NCBI GenBank assembly: GCA_963565915.1
Contig: OY751486.1
Span: 5,332,001-5,396,000, forward strand
DNA length: 64,000 nt
Reading direction: 5' to 3'
Source of the DNA: Entoloma clypeatum
Lineage: Eukaryota; Basidiomycota; Agaricomycetes; Agaricales; Entolomataceae
Within the stretch, counting starts at the first letter, position 1; every line of letters starts with the position of its first letter. Below the pieces are notes generated by a model. That model saw nothing but the letters and a program-made list of their open reading frames with translations, did no database searches and was not told where the DNA came from. The translations under genes and the position numbers were made by a program. This document shows positions 18,872 to 29,829 of this stretch, piece by piece.

Positions 18872-21800
18872 ATGGTTCGCTCCAGAAATACTGCTGCTGC
18901 TGCCCGCCGCCATGTTGAAAGTCCCAGCGAGTTTTTTGACTTTACAGGGCTCGATGACACCTCCAGCACCGGAGCGCTGGGTCCATCCGCCGCCGGAACA
19001 CCAGGTTCGTCCACCACCGGAACACCGATCCCATCCAATGCCAGGATGCGAAGCTCCAGCCCATCTGTTGGGGTCTCACCACTTCCGGAAACCACCAAGC
19101 AGAGAGGGGCAAAAGATATTGCCACATTTTTCATTGTTGAACTTGTTGGCAGGGTGAAGAAACAGGTGTGCAAGTTGTGCAAGTACATATCCCCCTTCAA
19201 CCTCGTCCCACAGGACTAACCATATCTCTAGGAGAGACGGGAGAATGGATGTCATATACCAGTACGCGCTGTCGACTGGCACCAGCGGCACCCGCCATCA
19301 CCTCACTCAATACCATCACAACAAATACTTGGCTGCCTGCGAGAAAAATAAGTGGACCAAATATCTTAAGAAGCTCATGGCATACGATGCTGGTCCAACC
19401 GCCACCGGGCCCATGGCAGCCCGTGTTCCTTTCTCCCAACAGGAATTCGTCAATCACCTCGTGAGGTTTATCGTCGCCGACGACCAGGTGTGTTCATTCT
19501 CCCTAGGCCGTTCCATTCCATATGCTGATCAATGCCTCCAGTCCATCAATGTTATTGAATGCCCTGAATTCCAGAAACTCCTTCTGCTTCTCCAGGAAGA
19601 ACTGCAGGATGCAGACATTCCCCACCGTACAAAGATCCGCAACGAGATCTTCACGGCTTGGTCAGAGCGTTTTGCGGAGCTTAAGGTAGAGCTTCGTGTG
19701 AGTAATGTCCCTTCACTTCCGACTCTATTTTCTCAGCCCGTTCCCACAGGAAGCCCTTGGATGTGTCAGCTTCACAGATGACATGTGGTCTAGCCAAACA
19801 CGCTACCCTTATTTTGCAGTTATCGCCCACTGGGTCTTGCGGAACCCCCAGACCAAGGCCTTGCAGCTGAGCAGTGCACTGATAGTGTTTCACCGTGTCT
19901 GAGGAAAGCACAGTGGGGAGCGTCTAGCTAGGATCGTGATGAATATACTCGACCGGGCGCAGATTGCAGACAAGGTGATGATCATTGTTCTTCGTTACTG
20001 TCGTAAACCCATCTCACACCTGTGATGTATAGGGAGGACATTGGACATCGAAGACCTCTACTCTGAACGCAGGGTGCCTTTTGATGCAGAGGATAACCGC
20101 ATCATGTGCATCGTGCATGTCATCAACATTGCGACTCAGCATGTCATCAAGAAATCGACTTCGCTTAGGTATTCAGACGACCCAGATGTCTTTGACACCC
20201 TCCCTGAGAGGACTGGGAGGACCCGCGATGTCATCGCTCTATCCAGGAACACCGTCCATGCTATTCGTGCGTCGGGGCAGAGAATCAACCGTTTTGAGCA
20301 GATTATCGATACTGGTAACAAGGAGGGGTGGTTTACAAATTGAGAGAGTATTGTAGTCATTCTCCCAAAGTGCCAGCTCCTCTGTGATGTCAGGTCACGC
20401 TGGGACTCTGTCTGTCTATGTCATAACCATGCAATTCATACATCCGACACATCCAATGACTCCGACGTTTTATCCGGTCCGACATCCGACGATCTTCATA
20501 ATAGTACTTATTGACATCTCTACTAGTTAACATTCTAATTATGCTGACAAGTAGACATCTTGATGTTGATTTTGCATTTGCTCCTCTCCGTACTCCGATT
20601 GCTCCGATGAGTAACTCCGACATCCACATCTTACCTATAGTAGTTACTGACCCACTTCTGGTTTACTATAAGTAGTATGAATTCTGTCGTAGTTCCTCAG
20701 TTCGAATATTATATGTCACTATCCCTTGCCATATGTTCCACCAATCTATTCCTTTGCCTTTCGTCCTCATCCTCCTTCTCACGTCTCCACCTCCGCACAT
20801 CTGCTCCGCACATCTGCTCCTCTCACCCTCTGACATCTGCCAATCCGAAATCTAGGACCATGTCAAAGAATGGGGCGCAACACATAAGTTGAAGCCAGGT
20901 CCTTTCTGCAAGACGTCGGACTTGTCGCATCCGTTCATCCGCTACTCCGCTCCGACTGCTCCGACACATCCAACATTTTCTGACATTGAAAAACACGCTA
21001 CGTGACAGTCTAATGATCAGGAGATTCCTCGAGAACCACTAGGTAGGCCTTTTGCTTCCCTTTCATCTGTCTTGTTTCTCATCTCACAATATAGCCAATT
21101 GATTATTTTTTTACCAATCCCCTCAACAAAGATCTCGCGCATCTTGCCATGCTTGGGATAGAGTGGATTGAACTCGGGAACTTCTTGAAAATACTCTTGG
21201 TAGGTTTATATATCGTGGTTGCGTCCCCTTTCTAAACCCTGTTTAGGTTCCTCATGCCGTTCAACAAAGGATGTCTGGACATAAGTTGCCGACACTTGCC
21301 GCAACGATGCCAATGTTTGATATTCTCATGACCCGATGGGTGGAGATCGGTGATACATGCCCACACCTCAAGCCGTATACAGATGTTGGCCTGCAATGGA
21401 CCAGCAAATACTACTGCTGGATGGATCAGACCTTGGCATATGTCGTCGCCTTGTGTAAGTCGTGTTTTCTTCACCACATTAATTGGCACTGAAAAGGACC
21501 TAGTTTTAGACCTGACGATCCGTGACAGATGGATTCGGAAGCACTGGGGTGAAACCTACACCGAGAAAGCATTTCAGACAATCAAGGACTTGGTGCATTT
21601 GATCTACAGAGTCCAGATGTAACGTACTAAAATTCTATGATGAAGATGGCGAAATATCGCGAAAAACTGGTGGAGGCCACACCAACGTCGAACACTGCGT
21701 CGGCTCCCCTCCAATCTGAACTCTATGACGTGGCAGCCGACTACAGCCTATGTGATATGCTCGACTTTGACAACTCGGCACCACCAACGACAGGTCCTAT

Positions 21801-22281
21801 AACAGTTGAGGAGGAATTCACCAACTATGTCGCGGAGCTCTCACCGTGCGGTACAGAACTCCTTAAATTCTGGGATGTATGTATGATCTCTCATGGTACG
21901 AATATCAAATATTGATGTCCAATCCAGTTGGATGGAGGGAAACACTTCCCATCTCTCTACCTCATCGCGCTCAACTACCTGGCTATTCAGGCTTCCGCTG
22001 TCCCCTGCGAACACATATTTTCAAGTGCTGCCGAAACCAACACGAAGCGCCGTAATCAGATCCACTTGCAAATCCTCAAGTTCATGTCGAAGCGGGACAG
22101 GTTGGACTTCAGTGAGGGGTTAGTTACTGAGGAGAGCGATATGATACTGCCACCTGGGGATGCATCTGACCACCTTCAGCAACTGGCCATGGGGGGCAAA
22201 TATTTCGACCTTGACCCCTTAATTCGAGACATTGACGCAACCTGTTTGATTCAATATTTATGTAGCTTATGGTATTCATGA
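18872..22281 (+). pseudogene. hAT-family transposase, decayed and interrupted
   Basis: Starts MVRSRNTAAAARRHVESPSE 10 bp after gypsy A. Exon 1 ends in VCKLCK. After an intron (about 19178-19228, gtacat..ctctag) the frame gives TRHHLTQYHHNKY, completing a BED-type C2H2 finger. Further segments: SFTDDMWSSQTRYPYFAVI (hAT core start), DIEDLYSERRVPFDAEDNRI, CIVHVINIATQHVI, LLCDVRSRWDSV, then after the solo LTR LMIRRFLENH, and the C-terminal dimerisation region CEHIFSSAAETNTKRRNQ. A TGA at 19900-19902 (FHRV-stop-GKHSGER) and a second near 20341 break the frame, and several small introns appear necessary. Terminal inverted repeats and the 8 bp duplication could not be found; the 5' end may have been removed when gypsy A inserted. 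Transposition activity is lost. Confidence 0.8.
20413..21007 (+). repeat. Solo LTR (gypsy A/C relative) in hAT gene
   Basis: About 595 bp, TGTCTATGTC..ACGTGACA, interrupting the hAT frame between DSV and LMIRRF. It has TATAAG (20667) followed 32 bp later by AGTTCGAATAT (20699-20709), the same start motif as gypsy C, and the U5 block gcgcaacacataagttgaag. Five CCG triplets lie in its first 100 bp. The target duplication is blurred (gtctg/gtcta). It is explained by LTR-LTR recombination that removed the internal part. Confidence 0.82.
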
Positions 22282-22806
22282 TGCTCGGACTGTGTCTTGC
22301 CACCTTGTGATTCCAGATTACTGTTGACAGGATCTCGTGCCAACATGGCCCAACAGCAAGCCATCTTAGTGGGGCCCCCCACTATTGCAAAGGTCAGTCT
22401 GCTTTCTGCACCAGGGCGTAGAAACACATGATGAGTGTGTGTGCAGCATGTGCCATCCACTTTGGCAAGTTGGTCTCACCGATGCTGGGCTCCGACGTCC
22501 CCCCAGGTAGGATGCGGAATGTGTCGCGGCCAAGAGTGACAGGACGGTCTCGCGCACCACAGGAAGGAGATGGTCTGGCTGACGGTGCGAGGGCTGGAGG
22601 AAATGTGGGAGAACCCAGAGGACAACGTGAGCCTGGTCGTCATGTTGGAGACGACAGAGTCAAGTGGTTGGGCGGTGACAGAGAGAGACTCTGGGGAAGT
22701 GTTGAGGGTGACTATGACCTGCTGAACCTCGAGGGGGACAACATGCGGGTTCTTGTGGGTCCACACATGTTCATGGACAGGAATCCAGTGGCTGTGTTGT
22801 GTTATA
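22282..22806 (+). other. Unassigned sequence between hAT gene and gypsy C
   Basis: Open reading is partial: one frame reads TVRGLEEMWENPEDNVSLVV near 22590-22650 and another MSVCAACAIHFGKLVSPML near 22428. Neither is recognised, although the first resembles a coding exon in composition. It may hold the hAT 3' end. No inverted repeat matching the hAT start was found. Confidence 0.35.
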
Positions 22807-23500
22807 TGTTATATCTGTCTCTGAATCTCCGATCCACTCTGATTGTCCTCCGACATTCCGGACATCTGTTACCTCCTCATCTCCACACGTTGCCATCGTG
22901 CATTTCATATTCATAACTCCATGCCTTTATGCATTTTATATTCATATTCCCGTTTACTTATGCATCGCCTTTTCCGCATGGTCCGTTGACCGACATCTCC
23001 AATGTTCGTTACAGTCGCTGGCAACTTACGCCACAACTCTGGACCTACTCCGACCATCTCCGTAAAGTAATATCATTTAGGTATTTAAGCTCATACCATA
23101 CCTGTAGTTCCTCAGTTCGAATATCAACAAAGTTCACTCCTCTACTCCCCGTTCATGCCAGAGATCCTCGCTGTGGTACAATACACCGACGACATCCTCA
23201 TCTACTGCTCTTCCTCCATCGTTACCCTTCAACGAGCTCAGTACTGTGTCCAAGTTACAACTCCAACATCGTCCGACCACTTCCACGTCAATGTGTCTCT
23301 CACCGAGATCTCTCCGAGGACCTCCGCACCTCCGACCTCTCCTCTGACCTCCTGAAATTGGGACACCTTATCCAACAAACAGCGGTGCAACACATACGTT
23401 GAAGCCACGTCCCTCCCCTTTGTCGTTCCGCTCCGGTCTCAGTCCTATGTCCGACCTCTGACGGACTCCGATGAAGCTCCGACTTTTGACCTACTTAACA
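22807..23500 (+). repeat. 5' LTR of gypsy C
   Basis: 694 bp, TGTTATATC..CTACTTAACA. TATTTAAG at 23082 precedes the predicted start A at 23114 by 32 bp, and the start motif AGTTCGAATAT (23114-23124) pairs with the primer site at 23503-23513. The first 484 bp match 29072-29555. In its outermost bases two CTG triplets stand where the 3' copy has CCG. An ATG 41 bp after the predicted start opens a 66-codon frame containing VVQYTDDILIYC, which resembles the RT palm motif. Confidence 0.83.
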
Positions 23501-23502
23501 GT

Positions 23503-23513
23503 ATATTCGAACT
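23503..23513 (+). promoter_or_regulatory. Self-priming primer-binding site of gypsy C
   Basis: ATATTCGAACT, 2 nt (GT) inside the LTR end, is the exact reverse complement of AGTTCGAATAT at 23114-23124. Gag starts 28 bp further on. Confidence 0.74.
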
Positions 23514-23540
23514 CAAACCGTTTTTGGATTCCTGCTAGTC

Positions 23541-24698
23541 ATGGCACTCCGAAACACCAAGACAGAAAAAGCCGCAGAAGCTGGCACTTCTAGGCAACAA
23601 GTTCTACAAAATGTCGAACAACATTTAACAGAACTATCCCCCGTAACTCCCACTACTCCGACACCTCCGGGTTTTCGGCCCATCACACCTCCGCATAATA
23701 TTCCGATCCCCACTTCCCCCATAGAATCCACACCCCCGTCTCCTCAGAATATTTTTGGCCCACAAGCCCTTGCGGATGCTTTCCTCTTAATGACCAATGA
23801 ACTCAAACGCAGCAAAGGTCACAAGCATCACAAAAAGGCTAAGGATCCGGACACCTTCGACGGTTCCGATCCCCGGAAACTGAACCAGTTCATCCTCCAA
23901 TGCACATTGTTCTTCCGCGACAACTCCGAGTATGACGATGACTCTGCCAAAATCACTCTCGCCATCTCTTTCCTCCGAGGCACAGCTCTCAATTATTTCG
24001 AGCATTTCATCATCGAACCGGACCCGGACAACCCCCCGGACTGGTACAAAGATTGGTCTGCATTCCTCCGCACACTCCGCACAGAATTCTGGGTCATTGA
24101 CCCTGTTGCGGATGCTGCCGACTCTCTGGACAATCTCAAAATGCACGAAAATCAACATATTCTCAAGTATAATATCGAGTTCACATGCCTTGCTGCCAAA
24201 ACGCACTGGGACAGCTCCGCCCTGCATCACCGGTACTACTCCGGGTTGGCAGAGCGGATTAATGATGTCCTTGGGACTCAAGCAAAGCCAAGCACGTTAC
24301 CAGCACTTAGGGAGCTAGCACAGACTATTGATGCTCGCCACTGGGAACGTCATCGCGAGAAGTCCCGCTCCGACAAGTCCGCATCCAAATCCGACAAATC
24401 TGAAGCTAAAACCCCCTCCGCAAACTCTGATAAAAACTCCAAAGCCAAACCACAGACACAGAACCAGGGCAAACAGTCAAAGCCTTCCTCCGCTCCCAAG
24501 TCCGACATCTCCGACAAACTCGGAAAAGACGGAAAGCTAACTCCGGAGGGACGCAAACGCCGTTTTGACAACAACCTCTGTATGTTTTGTGGCAAAGCTG
24601 GACACATCGCGAAAGATTGCCTGAAGTCTTCGTCCTCCGCCTCTAAGGCTAAGGCGCGTGCTGCCCAAGCCAAGACCACGGACGAAACAAAAAATTAG
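23541..24698 (+). CDS. Gypsy C gag
   Basis: 385 residues, intact. N-terminal MALRNTKTEKAAEAGTSRQQ, then a proline-rich segment, a basic KGHKHHKKAKDPDTFDGSD patch, the gag core (FILQCTLFFRDN, ISFLRGTALNYFEHF, LDNLKMHENQHILKYNIEF), a Ser/Lys/Asp repeat region and one zinc knuckle CMFCGKAGHIAKDC. It aligns throughout with the three gag pieces of gypsy A, which confirms how those pieces join. The structural protein packages the element RNA. Confidence 0.92.
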   Translation: MALRNTKTEKAAEAGTSRQQVLQNVEQHLTELSPVTPTTPTPPGFRPITPPHNIPIPTSPIESTPPSPQNIFGPQALADAFLLMTNELKRSKGHKHHKKAKDPDTFDGSDPRKLNQFILQCTLFFRDNSEYDDDSAKITLAISFLRGTALNYFEHFIIEPDPDNPPDWYKDWSAFLRTLRTEFWVIDPVADAADSLDNLKMHENQHILKYNIEFTCLAAKTHWDSSALHHRYYSGLAERINDVLGTQAKPSTLPALRELAQTIDARHWERHREKSRSDKSASKSDKSEAKTPSANSDKNSKAKPQTQNQGKQSKPSSAPKSDISDKLGKDGKLTPEGRKRRFDNNLCMFCGKAGHIAKDCLKSSSSASKAKARAAQAKTTDETKN

Positions 24699-24810
24699 CG
24701 GGCAGTCCACAGGACTCTGTACGGCCTGAGGACTGCGTTGAACCCATCCGTACTACTGCTCTACTCAACCTTCCGCTCTTTCTGATCCCAATTCCCTCCA
24801 TGTCTGACTT

Positions 24811-26507
24811 ACATCTCCGCTTATCTCCGATTCTTCTCCGATAGCCGCCCTTGTGGACTCTGGATCTACTCATTGTTTTATTGACTCCCGTTACGCTTCA
24901 TCCTATAAACTCCCTTTCACCTCCATACCTCCGATCAAACTTAAATTATTTGACGGAACGTCCAACTCCGTCATTACTCAGGCGGTTGATCTCCCTGTAT
25001 ACTTTTCCTCCGGTGAATATATGGCCATTACAGCCTACGTGACTCTGCTCGATTCCTCCTGTTCTATGGTTCTTGGATACAACTGGCTGACCCGCTACAA
25101 TCCTATGATTGACTGGGTACTGGGCAGTATTATTTTCTGTCCACAGCTCTTGAAGGAGTCTCCGACCTTGACGTCTTCTGCCAGGTCAGCTCCGCTACCT
25201 ACGCTACCTCCGCAGACCTCTTCCGATACTCCGACCTCCGACTCCGGCACACCCGCTGCTACTCCGGATGTTGTTCTGAATATTGCATTGATAAATGCAG
25301 CCACATTTGTGCACGCTTGCAAACTTCCGGGTGCCCAATCTTTCCGAATTCACCTCTCCGACCACATGATCTCTGCCCAATCCATTTCCATGTCCGAGGA
25401 ACCTCCGGACCTCTCCCATATCCCAGAGGAATATATGATTTTGCCGATGTTTTTAGCAAGACAAAAGCAGACACCCTCGCTCCGCATCGTCCGTATGACC
25501 TCCGTATCGAGTTAGAAGACGGATTGACTCCCCCTATTGGCCCTATGTACTCCATTTCACAATCCGAACTATCTGCCCTGCGAAACTTTATAGACGAACA
25601 TTTGGCCATTGGTTTCATTTGCCCCTCTCGCTCTCCACACGGCGCTCCGGTCCTCTTTGTCCGAAAGAAGGACGGTTCCCTCCGCCTGTGCGTCGACTAT
25701 CGGGGCCTGAACAAAGTTACCAAGAAGGATCGATACCCTCTTCCGCTCATCTCCGACCTCCTTTCCACTGCCGGAAAAGCGCGCATTTATACCACTCTCC
25801 ATCTCCGGCATGCATATCATGTTGTCCGCATTGCCAATGGAGATGAATGGAAAACCGCTTTCCGCACTCGTTACGGATCGTTTGAACATTCATGGTTATT
25901 CAGACATCATGGTTCCGCTCACCCGACTCACCTGGAAGGATACTCCGTTCCATTTCTCCGACTCCGCATGGAGTGCGTTCAACGAGTTGAAACTCGCTTT
26001 TACCAAAGCACCGGTCCTCACTCATTGGATTCCTGATCGACCTATTATCATTGAGACGGACGCCTCCGACTACGCACTTGGTGCTATTTTGTCCATGCGG
26101 ACCTCCGATGAGGAGATACACCCAGTAGTGTTCCACTCCCGCACCTTCACCGCCCCAGAACTCAACTACGACACGCACGACAAGGAGTTACTTGCTATCC
26201 ATGAAGCATTCAAGGTATGGCGACATTACCTTGAAGGCTCCGCTGCTCCGATCGACGTTGTCACGGACTACAAGAACCTGGAGTACTTCGCCACTACAAA
26301 GGTTCTCACCCGCCGACAGGCCCGGTGGTCCGAGTTCCTCTCTCAGTTCAATCTCTTGATTCGCTTCTGCCCCGGACGTCTCGGTACCACGCCGGACTCT
26401 TTGACTAGACGATGGGACGTCTATCCCAAAGAGGGGAATAGCAACTATGTGTCGGTAAACCCAAGCAACTTCCAACCAGTCTTTTCCCAAGAACAGCTGT
26501 CCGAGCT
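24811..26507 (+). pseudogene. Gypsy C protease, RT and RNase H with palm deletion
   Basis: The protease has the intact motif ALVDSGSTHCFIDSRY and LGYNWLTRYNP. A frameshift near 25440 separates it from the RT part, which reads [36 protein letters not shown] and [15 protein letters not shown]. It then jumps directly to [14 protein letters not shown], which in gypsy A lies after the palm and thumb. Roughly 130 codons including the YxDD motif are missing at about 25890. RNase H follows (ETDASDYALGAILSM, LAIHEAFKVWRHYLEG). A further one-base frameshift near 26505 precedes the integrase. RT is null by deletion, so this copy could move only with enzymes supplied from elsewhere. Confidence 0.88.
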
Positions 26508-28016
26508 ATGGAGTTGTTCACCCCTGTTCTCCGCGCCACAGTCATAATGGACATTGAACAGTTGCACTCCGACATCCTCTGCTCACTCCCATCCGACCCA
26601 ATCTATGCCGACCATCTCAAGGAGCCCAAACCACACTGGTCTGTAGACTCCGACGGTTTCCTCCGTCATAGTGGTCGCATTTATGTCCCTGACTCCGATA
26701 ACCTCCGGCTCTGCACCCTCCGCAACAAGCACGACCATATTCTCTCTGGACACCCCGGACAGAACAAGACAGTTAGTCTCATTCAACGAGATTATACTTG
26801 GCCTGGTGTTCGAGACTTTGTCAAAAAGTACTGCAAATCCTGCACCACTTGCATGTGCTCTAAACCTCAACGCCACAAGCCCTATGGTATGCTGAAGCAA
26901 CTCCCAGTTCCAAACCTTCCATGGAACTCCATATCCATGGACTTCATCGAGACACTTCCGACCTCCAGCGGTTTTGACGCAATCCTTGTTATTGTTGACC
27001 GAATGACAAAACAACACATTTTTGTTCCGACTATGATCCACTGCACCTCCGAAGATCTAGCCACCTTGTTCATCCTGCATGTGTTCTCCAAGCACGGAGT
27101 ACCAGAACATGTCACCTCCGACCGAGGCCCAGAGTTCGTCTCCCGCTTTTTCCGCTCCCTCAGAAAAGCCCTCAACATGACTCTGCACTTCACCTCTGGC
27201 TACCATCCTGAAGGCGACGGTCAAACCGAACGTACCAACCAAACCTTGGAACAGTACCTCCACATCTTCTGCAACTATCAGCAGGACAACTGGTCCGAGC
27301 TACTTCCGCTTGCGGAGTTCGCGTACAACAATGCTCCGAGTGCTACAACCGGGATCTCGCCCTTCTTCGCCAATAAAGGTTATCATCCGAACCTCTCCGT
27401 CCATCCGGAGCGCGACCTCGCATCTGCCCGTGCCCGACAATTCATCGTAGACCTGGACGAGCTTCACCAAGAACTCAAATCTACAATCCTAGAAGCTCAA
27501 CAACGTTATCAAGGCCCCACCAATCTCCGGCGTGCTCCGCCCCCTCCGCTTGAAGTAGGACAGCAAGGGTTTGTGAAGGCTAAGTTTTTCCGCACTACAC
27601 GACCCTCCAAAAAGCTGTCTGAAAAGTACCTTGGCCCCTTTGACATCCTTGCCAGGAATGGTACACACTCTTACACCCTCCGACTTCCGGACACCATACG
27701 CGGTGTTCACCCCGTTTTCCACATCTCCATGCTGGAGCCATCTGTTCCGAATGTCATTCCGAACCGGACAGTAACTCTGCCTCCTCCGATCGAAGTTGAA
27801 GGAGAAGTGGAATCCGAAATTGCCGAAATCCTTGACACCAAACTGGATTGTCGGGGTTCTTGCAAACTGCTCTACCTAGTCCGTTGGCTAGGCTATGAAG
27901 GAACCGATGAGGAACAGTCCTGGCTACCCGCCACAGAACTCGAACACACAATGGACTTAGTCGCGGATTTCCACTCCGCGTATCCAGAGAAACCGGGCCC
28001 CTTATCACGCCTATAG
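26508..28016 (+). CDS. Gypsy C integrase with chromodomain
   Basis: 502 codons in one open frame. HHCC finger: HDHILSGHPGQNKTVS..CKSCTTCMCS. The catalytic triad is complete: SMDFIETLP, TSDRGPEFVS and GDGQTERTNQ (Glu codon 27228-27230). After ATTGISPFFANKGYHPN come the GPY/F block (KLSEKYLGPFDIL), HPVFHISMLEP and a chromodomain (IAEILDTKLDCRGSCKLLYL then VRWLGYEGTDEEQSWLP). The stop at 28014-28016 is followed by AATAAA repeats (28041-28060), shared as a termination zone with the convergent antisense gene whose stop lies at 28081. As it starts after a frameshift it would not be translated as part of pol in this copy. Confidence 0.92.
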   Translation: MELFTPVLRATVIMDIEQLHSDILCSLPSDPIYADHLKEPKPHWSVDSDGFLRHSGRIYVPDSDNLRLCTLRNKHDHILSGHPGQNKTVSLIQRDYTWPGVRDFVKKYCKSCTTCMCSKPQRHKPYGMLKQLPVPNLPWNSISMDFIETLPTSSGFDAILVIVDRMTKQHIFVPTMIHCTSEDLATLFILHVFSKHGVPEHVTSDRGPEFVSRFFRSLRKALNMTLHFTSGYHPEGDGQTERTNQTLEQYLHIFCNYQQDNWSELLPLAEFAYNNAPSATTGISPFFANKGYHPNLSVHPERDLASARARQFIVDLDELHQELKSTILEAQQRYQGPTNLRRAPPPPLEVGQQGFVKAKFFRTTRPSKKLSEKYLGPFDILARNGTHSYTLRLPDTIRGVHPVFHISMLEPSVPNVIPNRTVTLPPPIEVEGEVESEIAEILDTKLDCRGSCKLLYLVRWLGYEGTDEEQSWLPATELEHTMDLVADFHSAYPEKPGPLSRL

Positions 28017-28080
28017 AACCATGCAAGACACTCATATTGCAAAATAAAATAAAATAAAAAACAATTAAAGGGGGGAGGGG

Positions 28081-29045
28081 CTACTGGGTTTTGGCTGTTT
28101 TGGCCGGCAGACCGTCATCCTCCAACTCTTCCTCCAGTTCTCCCTCTGCCTCCTCTTTCTCTGCTTGCAGTTCCGCAAGCTCCCCGTCCGCCAACCCCTC
28201 GACCTCCCCCTCGACCTTTTCCTCAACCTCTTCCTCCCCTTCTTCCTCTTCTCCGTCCTCCGTCTCCAACTCCGGAGCCGCTGCCTCCAGCAGGAAATTC
28301 CGGTAGGCGAGGTGGTTGTTTGTAATTTTTTAGCTGCCAGAGCAGCGCCCAACCGACCCTCGCCAACTGCTCCTCCCTCTCTTCCAGAGCCTCCCGGAGC
28401 CCCCGGAGCTCCTCCGCGACCCCTGCGCCGCAGCAGTTTTTCGCCCCGCTCGGACCCGCGACCTCCACAATGGCTTCCTCCGTCCTTCCCCGCTTCCGCT
28501 TTGCCCGTGTCTCGCCGGCCCTCAGGCATACCCGTTTGCCATCCTTGCACCACTGGCATGCAGTGCCTTTTCCCTGCCTAAGGAGATTGTGAGTAAGAAA
28601 AAGAAAATGGAGAAGTGGGTACTCACAACGCCCACTTGCACTCCACCTTTGCCTGCGCACAGGCCTGACACACCTCCCCCCGGACCTCCGACTCCTCCAC
28701 TCCGCTCTCCGCCCTCTGTTTCCCCGCCTTCTTTGCCCTCTTCTTCTCCGCCTCCGCCTCTGCCTTTGCCTCCGCCTCTGCCCTCTTCTTCGCCTCTGCC
28801 TTCCTCACCCTCCTCTCGGCCTCTGTCTTCTTCCTTGCCTCCGCCTCCTCCTTCTCCTTGCGTACCTGCACCAGACGGCGCAGGAGCTCCTCTTCGGAGT
28901 CGTCGAGGTTGGTGCTGGAGCACGCGGGTTGTGTGTTTGAGTCTTGGGGCATGTTGGTGGTAACTGGAAGAAAACCCTTGGGCCGCTCATCTCCGTTAAA
29001 TAACCGAGACCACATGACCTTGTTTATTTTCTCGCAGTCTTCCAT
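28081..29045 (-). CDS. Antisense Zn2Cys6 coiled-coil gene inside gypsy C
   Basis: Opposite strand to pol. The suggested start at 29045 (MEDCEKINKVMWSRLF) is followed by DDSEEELLRRLVQVRKEKEE and a long Ala/Glu/Lys/Arg coiled coil, then CQACAQAKVEC. An intron (28578-28626, 49 bp, gtgagt..tag) splits the fourth codon after the third cysteine in phase 2, exactly as in the gypsy A homologue. Exon 2 continues GKGTACQWCKDGKRVC, completing the CX2CX6C-loop-CX2CX6C cluster, then KRKRGRTEEAIVEVAG and an amphipathic LREALEEREEQLARVG. A one-base frame change near 28300 leads to an acidic tail ending at the stop 28081-28083, 64 bp from the pol stop. The upstream end overlaps the 3' LTR side, so its promoter would lie in or beside the 3' LTR. 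Confidence 0.7.
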
Positions 29046-29071
29046 GGGTGTCAGACCTAAGAGGGGAATAC

Positions 29072-29555
29072 CGTTATATCCGTCTCCGAATCTCCGATCC
29101 ACTCTGATTGTCCTCCGACATTCCGGACATCTGTTACCTCCGCATCTCCACACATTGCCATCGTGCATTTCATATTCATAACTCCATGCCTTTATGCATT
29201 TCATATTCATATTCCCGTTTACTTATGCATCGCCTTTTCCGCATGGTCCGTTGACCGACATCTCCAATGTTCGTTACAGTCGCTGGCAACTTACGCCACA
29301 ACTCTGGACCTACTCCGACCATCTCCGTAAAGTAATATCATTTAGGTATTTAAGCTCATACCATACCTGTAGTTCCTCAGTTCGAATATCAACAAAGTTC
29401 ACTCCTCTACTCCCCGTTCATGCCAGAGATCCTCGCCGTGGTACAATATGCCGACGACATCCTCATCTACTGCTCTTCCTCCATCGTTACCCTTCAACAA
29501 GCTCAGTACTGTGTCCGAGTTACAACTCCGACGTTGTCCGACCACTTCCACGTCA
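29072..29555 (+). repeat. 3' LTR of gypsy C, truncated
   Basis: 484 bp matching 22807-23290 with scattered changes. It begins CGTTATATCC (TG changed to CG) and lacks the last 210 bp of the 5' LTR. The sequence after 29555 belongs to a different element. Confidence 0.85.
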
Positions 29556-29829
29556 GCATAGCCCAAATAGTAAATTTGTGGAAATGCTGATGGAGGGGCT
29601 CGGCCCTCTATGTTAGAGTTCGTTTATGCCTAGAATTAATAAATATTTTGTATGTAGACTTACAATAATATTTGATAGGCTACGAGAGGCTATAAGAGAG
29701 GAGATATGGGTGATATTCAGAAGGGGGGTCCAACAGATCAAGAGGCTAATGATAGAACAAGGTGAGCACCTCCCCAAAAAAGTAGGAACAGGGTGACACA
29801 CGAGGCTTGGCTCATTCCCCTGTCATTAG

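Larger units (their letters stand above)
22807..29555 (+). mobile_element. Ty3/gypsy chromodomain retrotransposon C
   Basis: A plus-strand relative of gypsy A: 5' LTR 22807-23500, self-priming site, gag, protease/RT/RNase H (frameshifted and with the RT palm deleted), integrase with chromodomain, then a convergent antisense Zn2Cys6 gene and a truncated 3' LTR 29072-29555. A purine tract (AAGAGGGGAATAC) precedes the 3' LTR. It is flanked by ttata on the left with no clear match on the right, where the LTR is cut off. The integrase frame is intact, so inactivation came mainly from the RT deletion. Confidence 0.93.

Noticed and set aside
22802..22806. TTATA/GCATA as the target duplication of gypsy C.
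   Set aside because: Only three of five bases agree and the right LTR is truncated, so the true flank is gone.
28165..28581. Plus-strand frame of 138 codons opposite the antisense gene of C.
   Set aside because: It mirrors the Glu/Lys-rich coding strand and gives only Leu/Pro/Arg low complexity.
29072..29210. Cysteine pairs (CGGNRCPEC) in the antisense of the C LTR, RING- or zinc-like.
   Set aside because: They fall in LTR sequence upstream of the likely start codon of the antisense gene and lack a complete finger.
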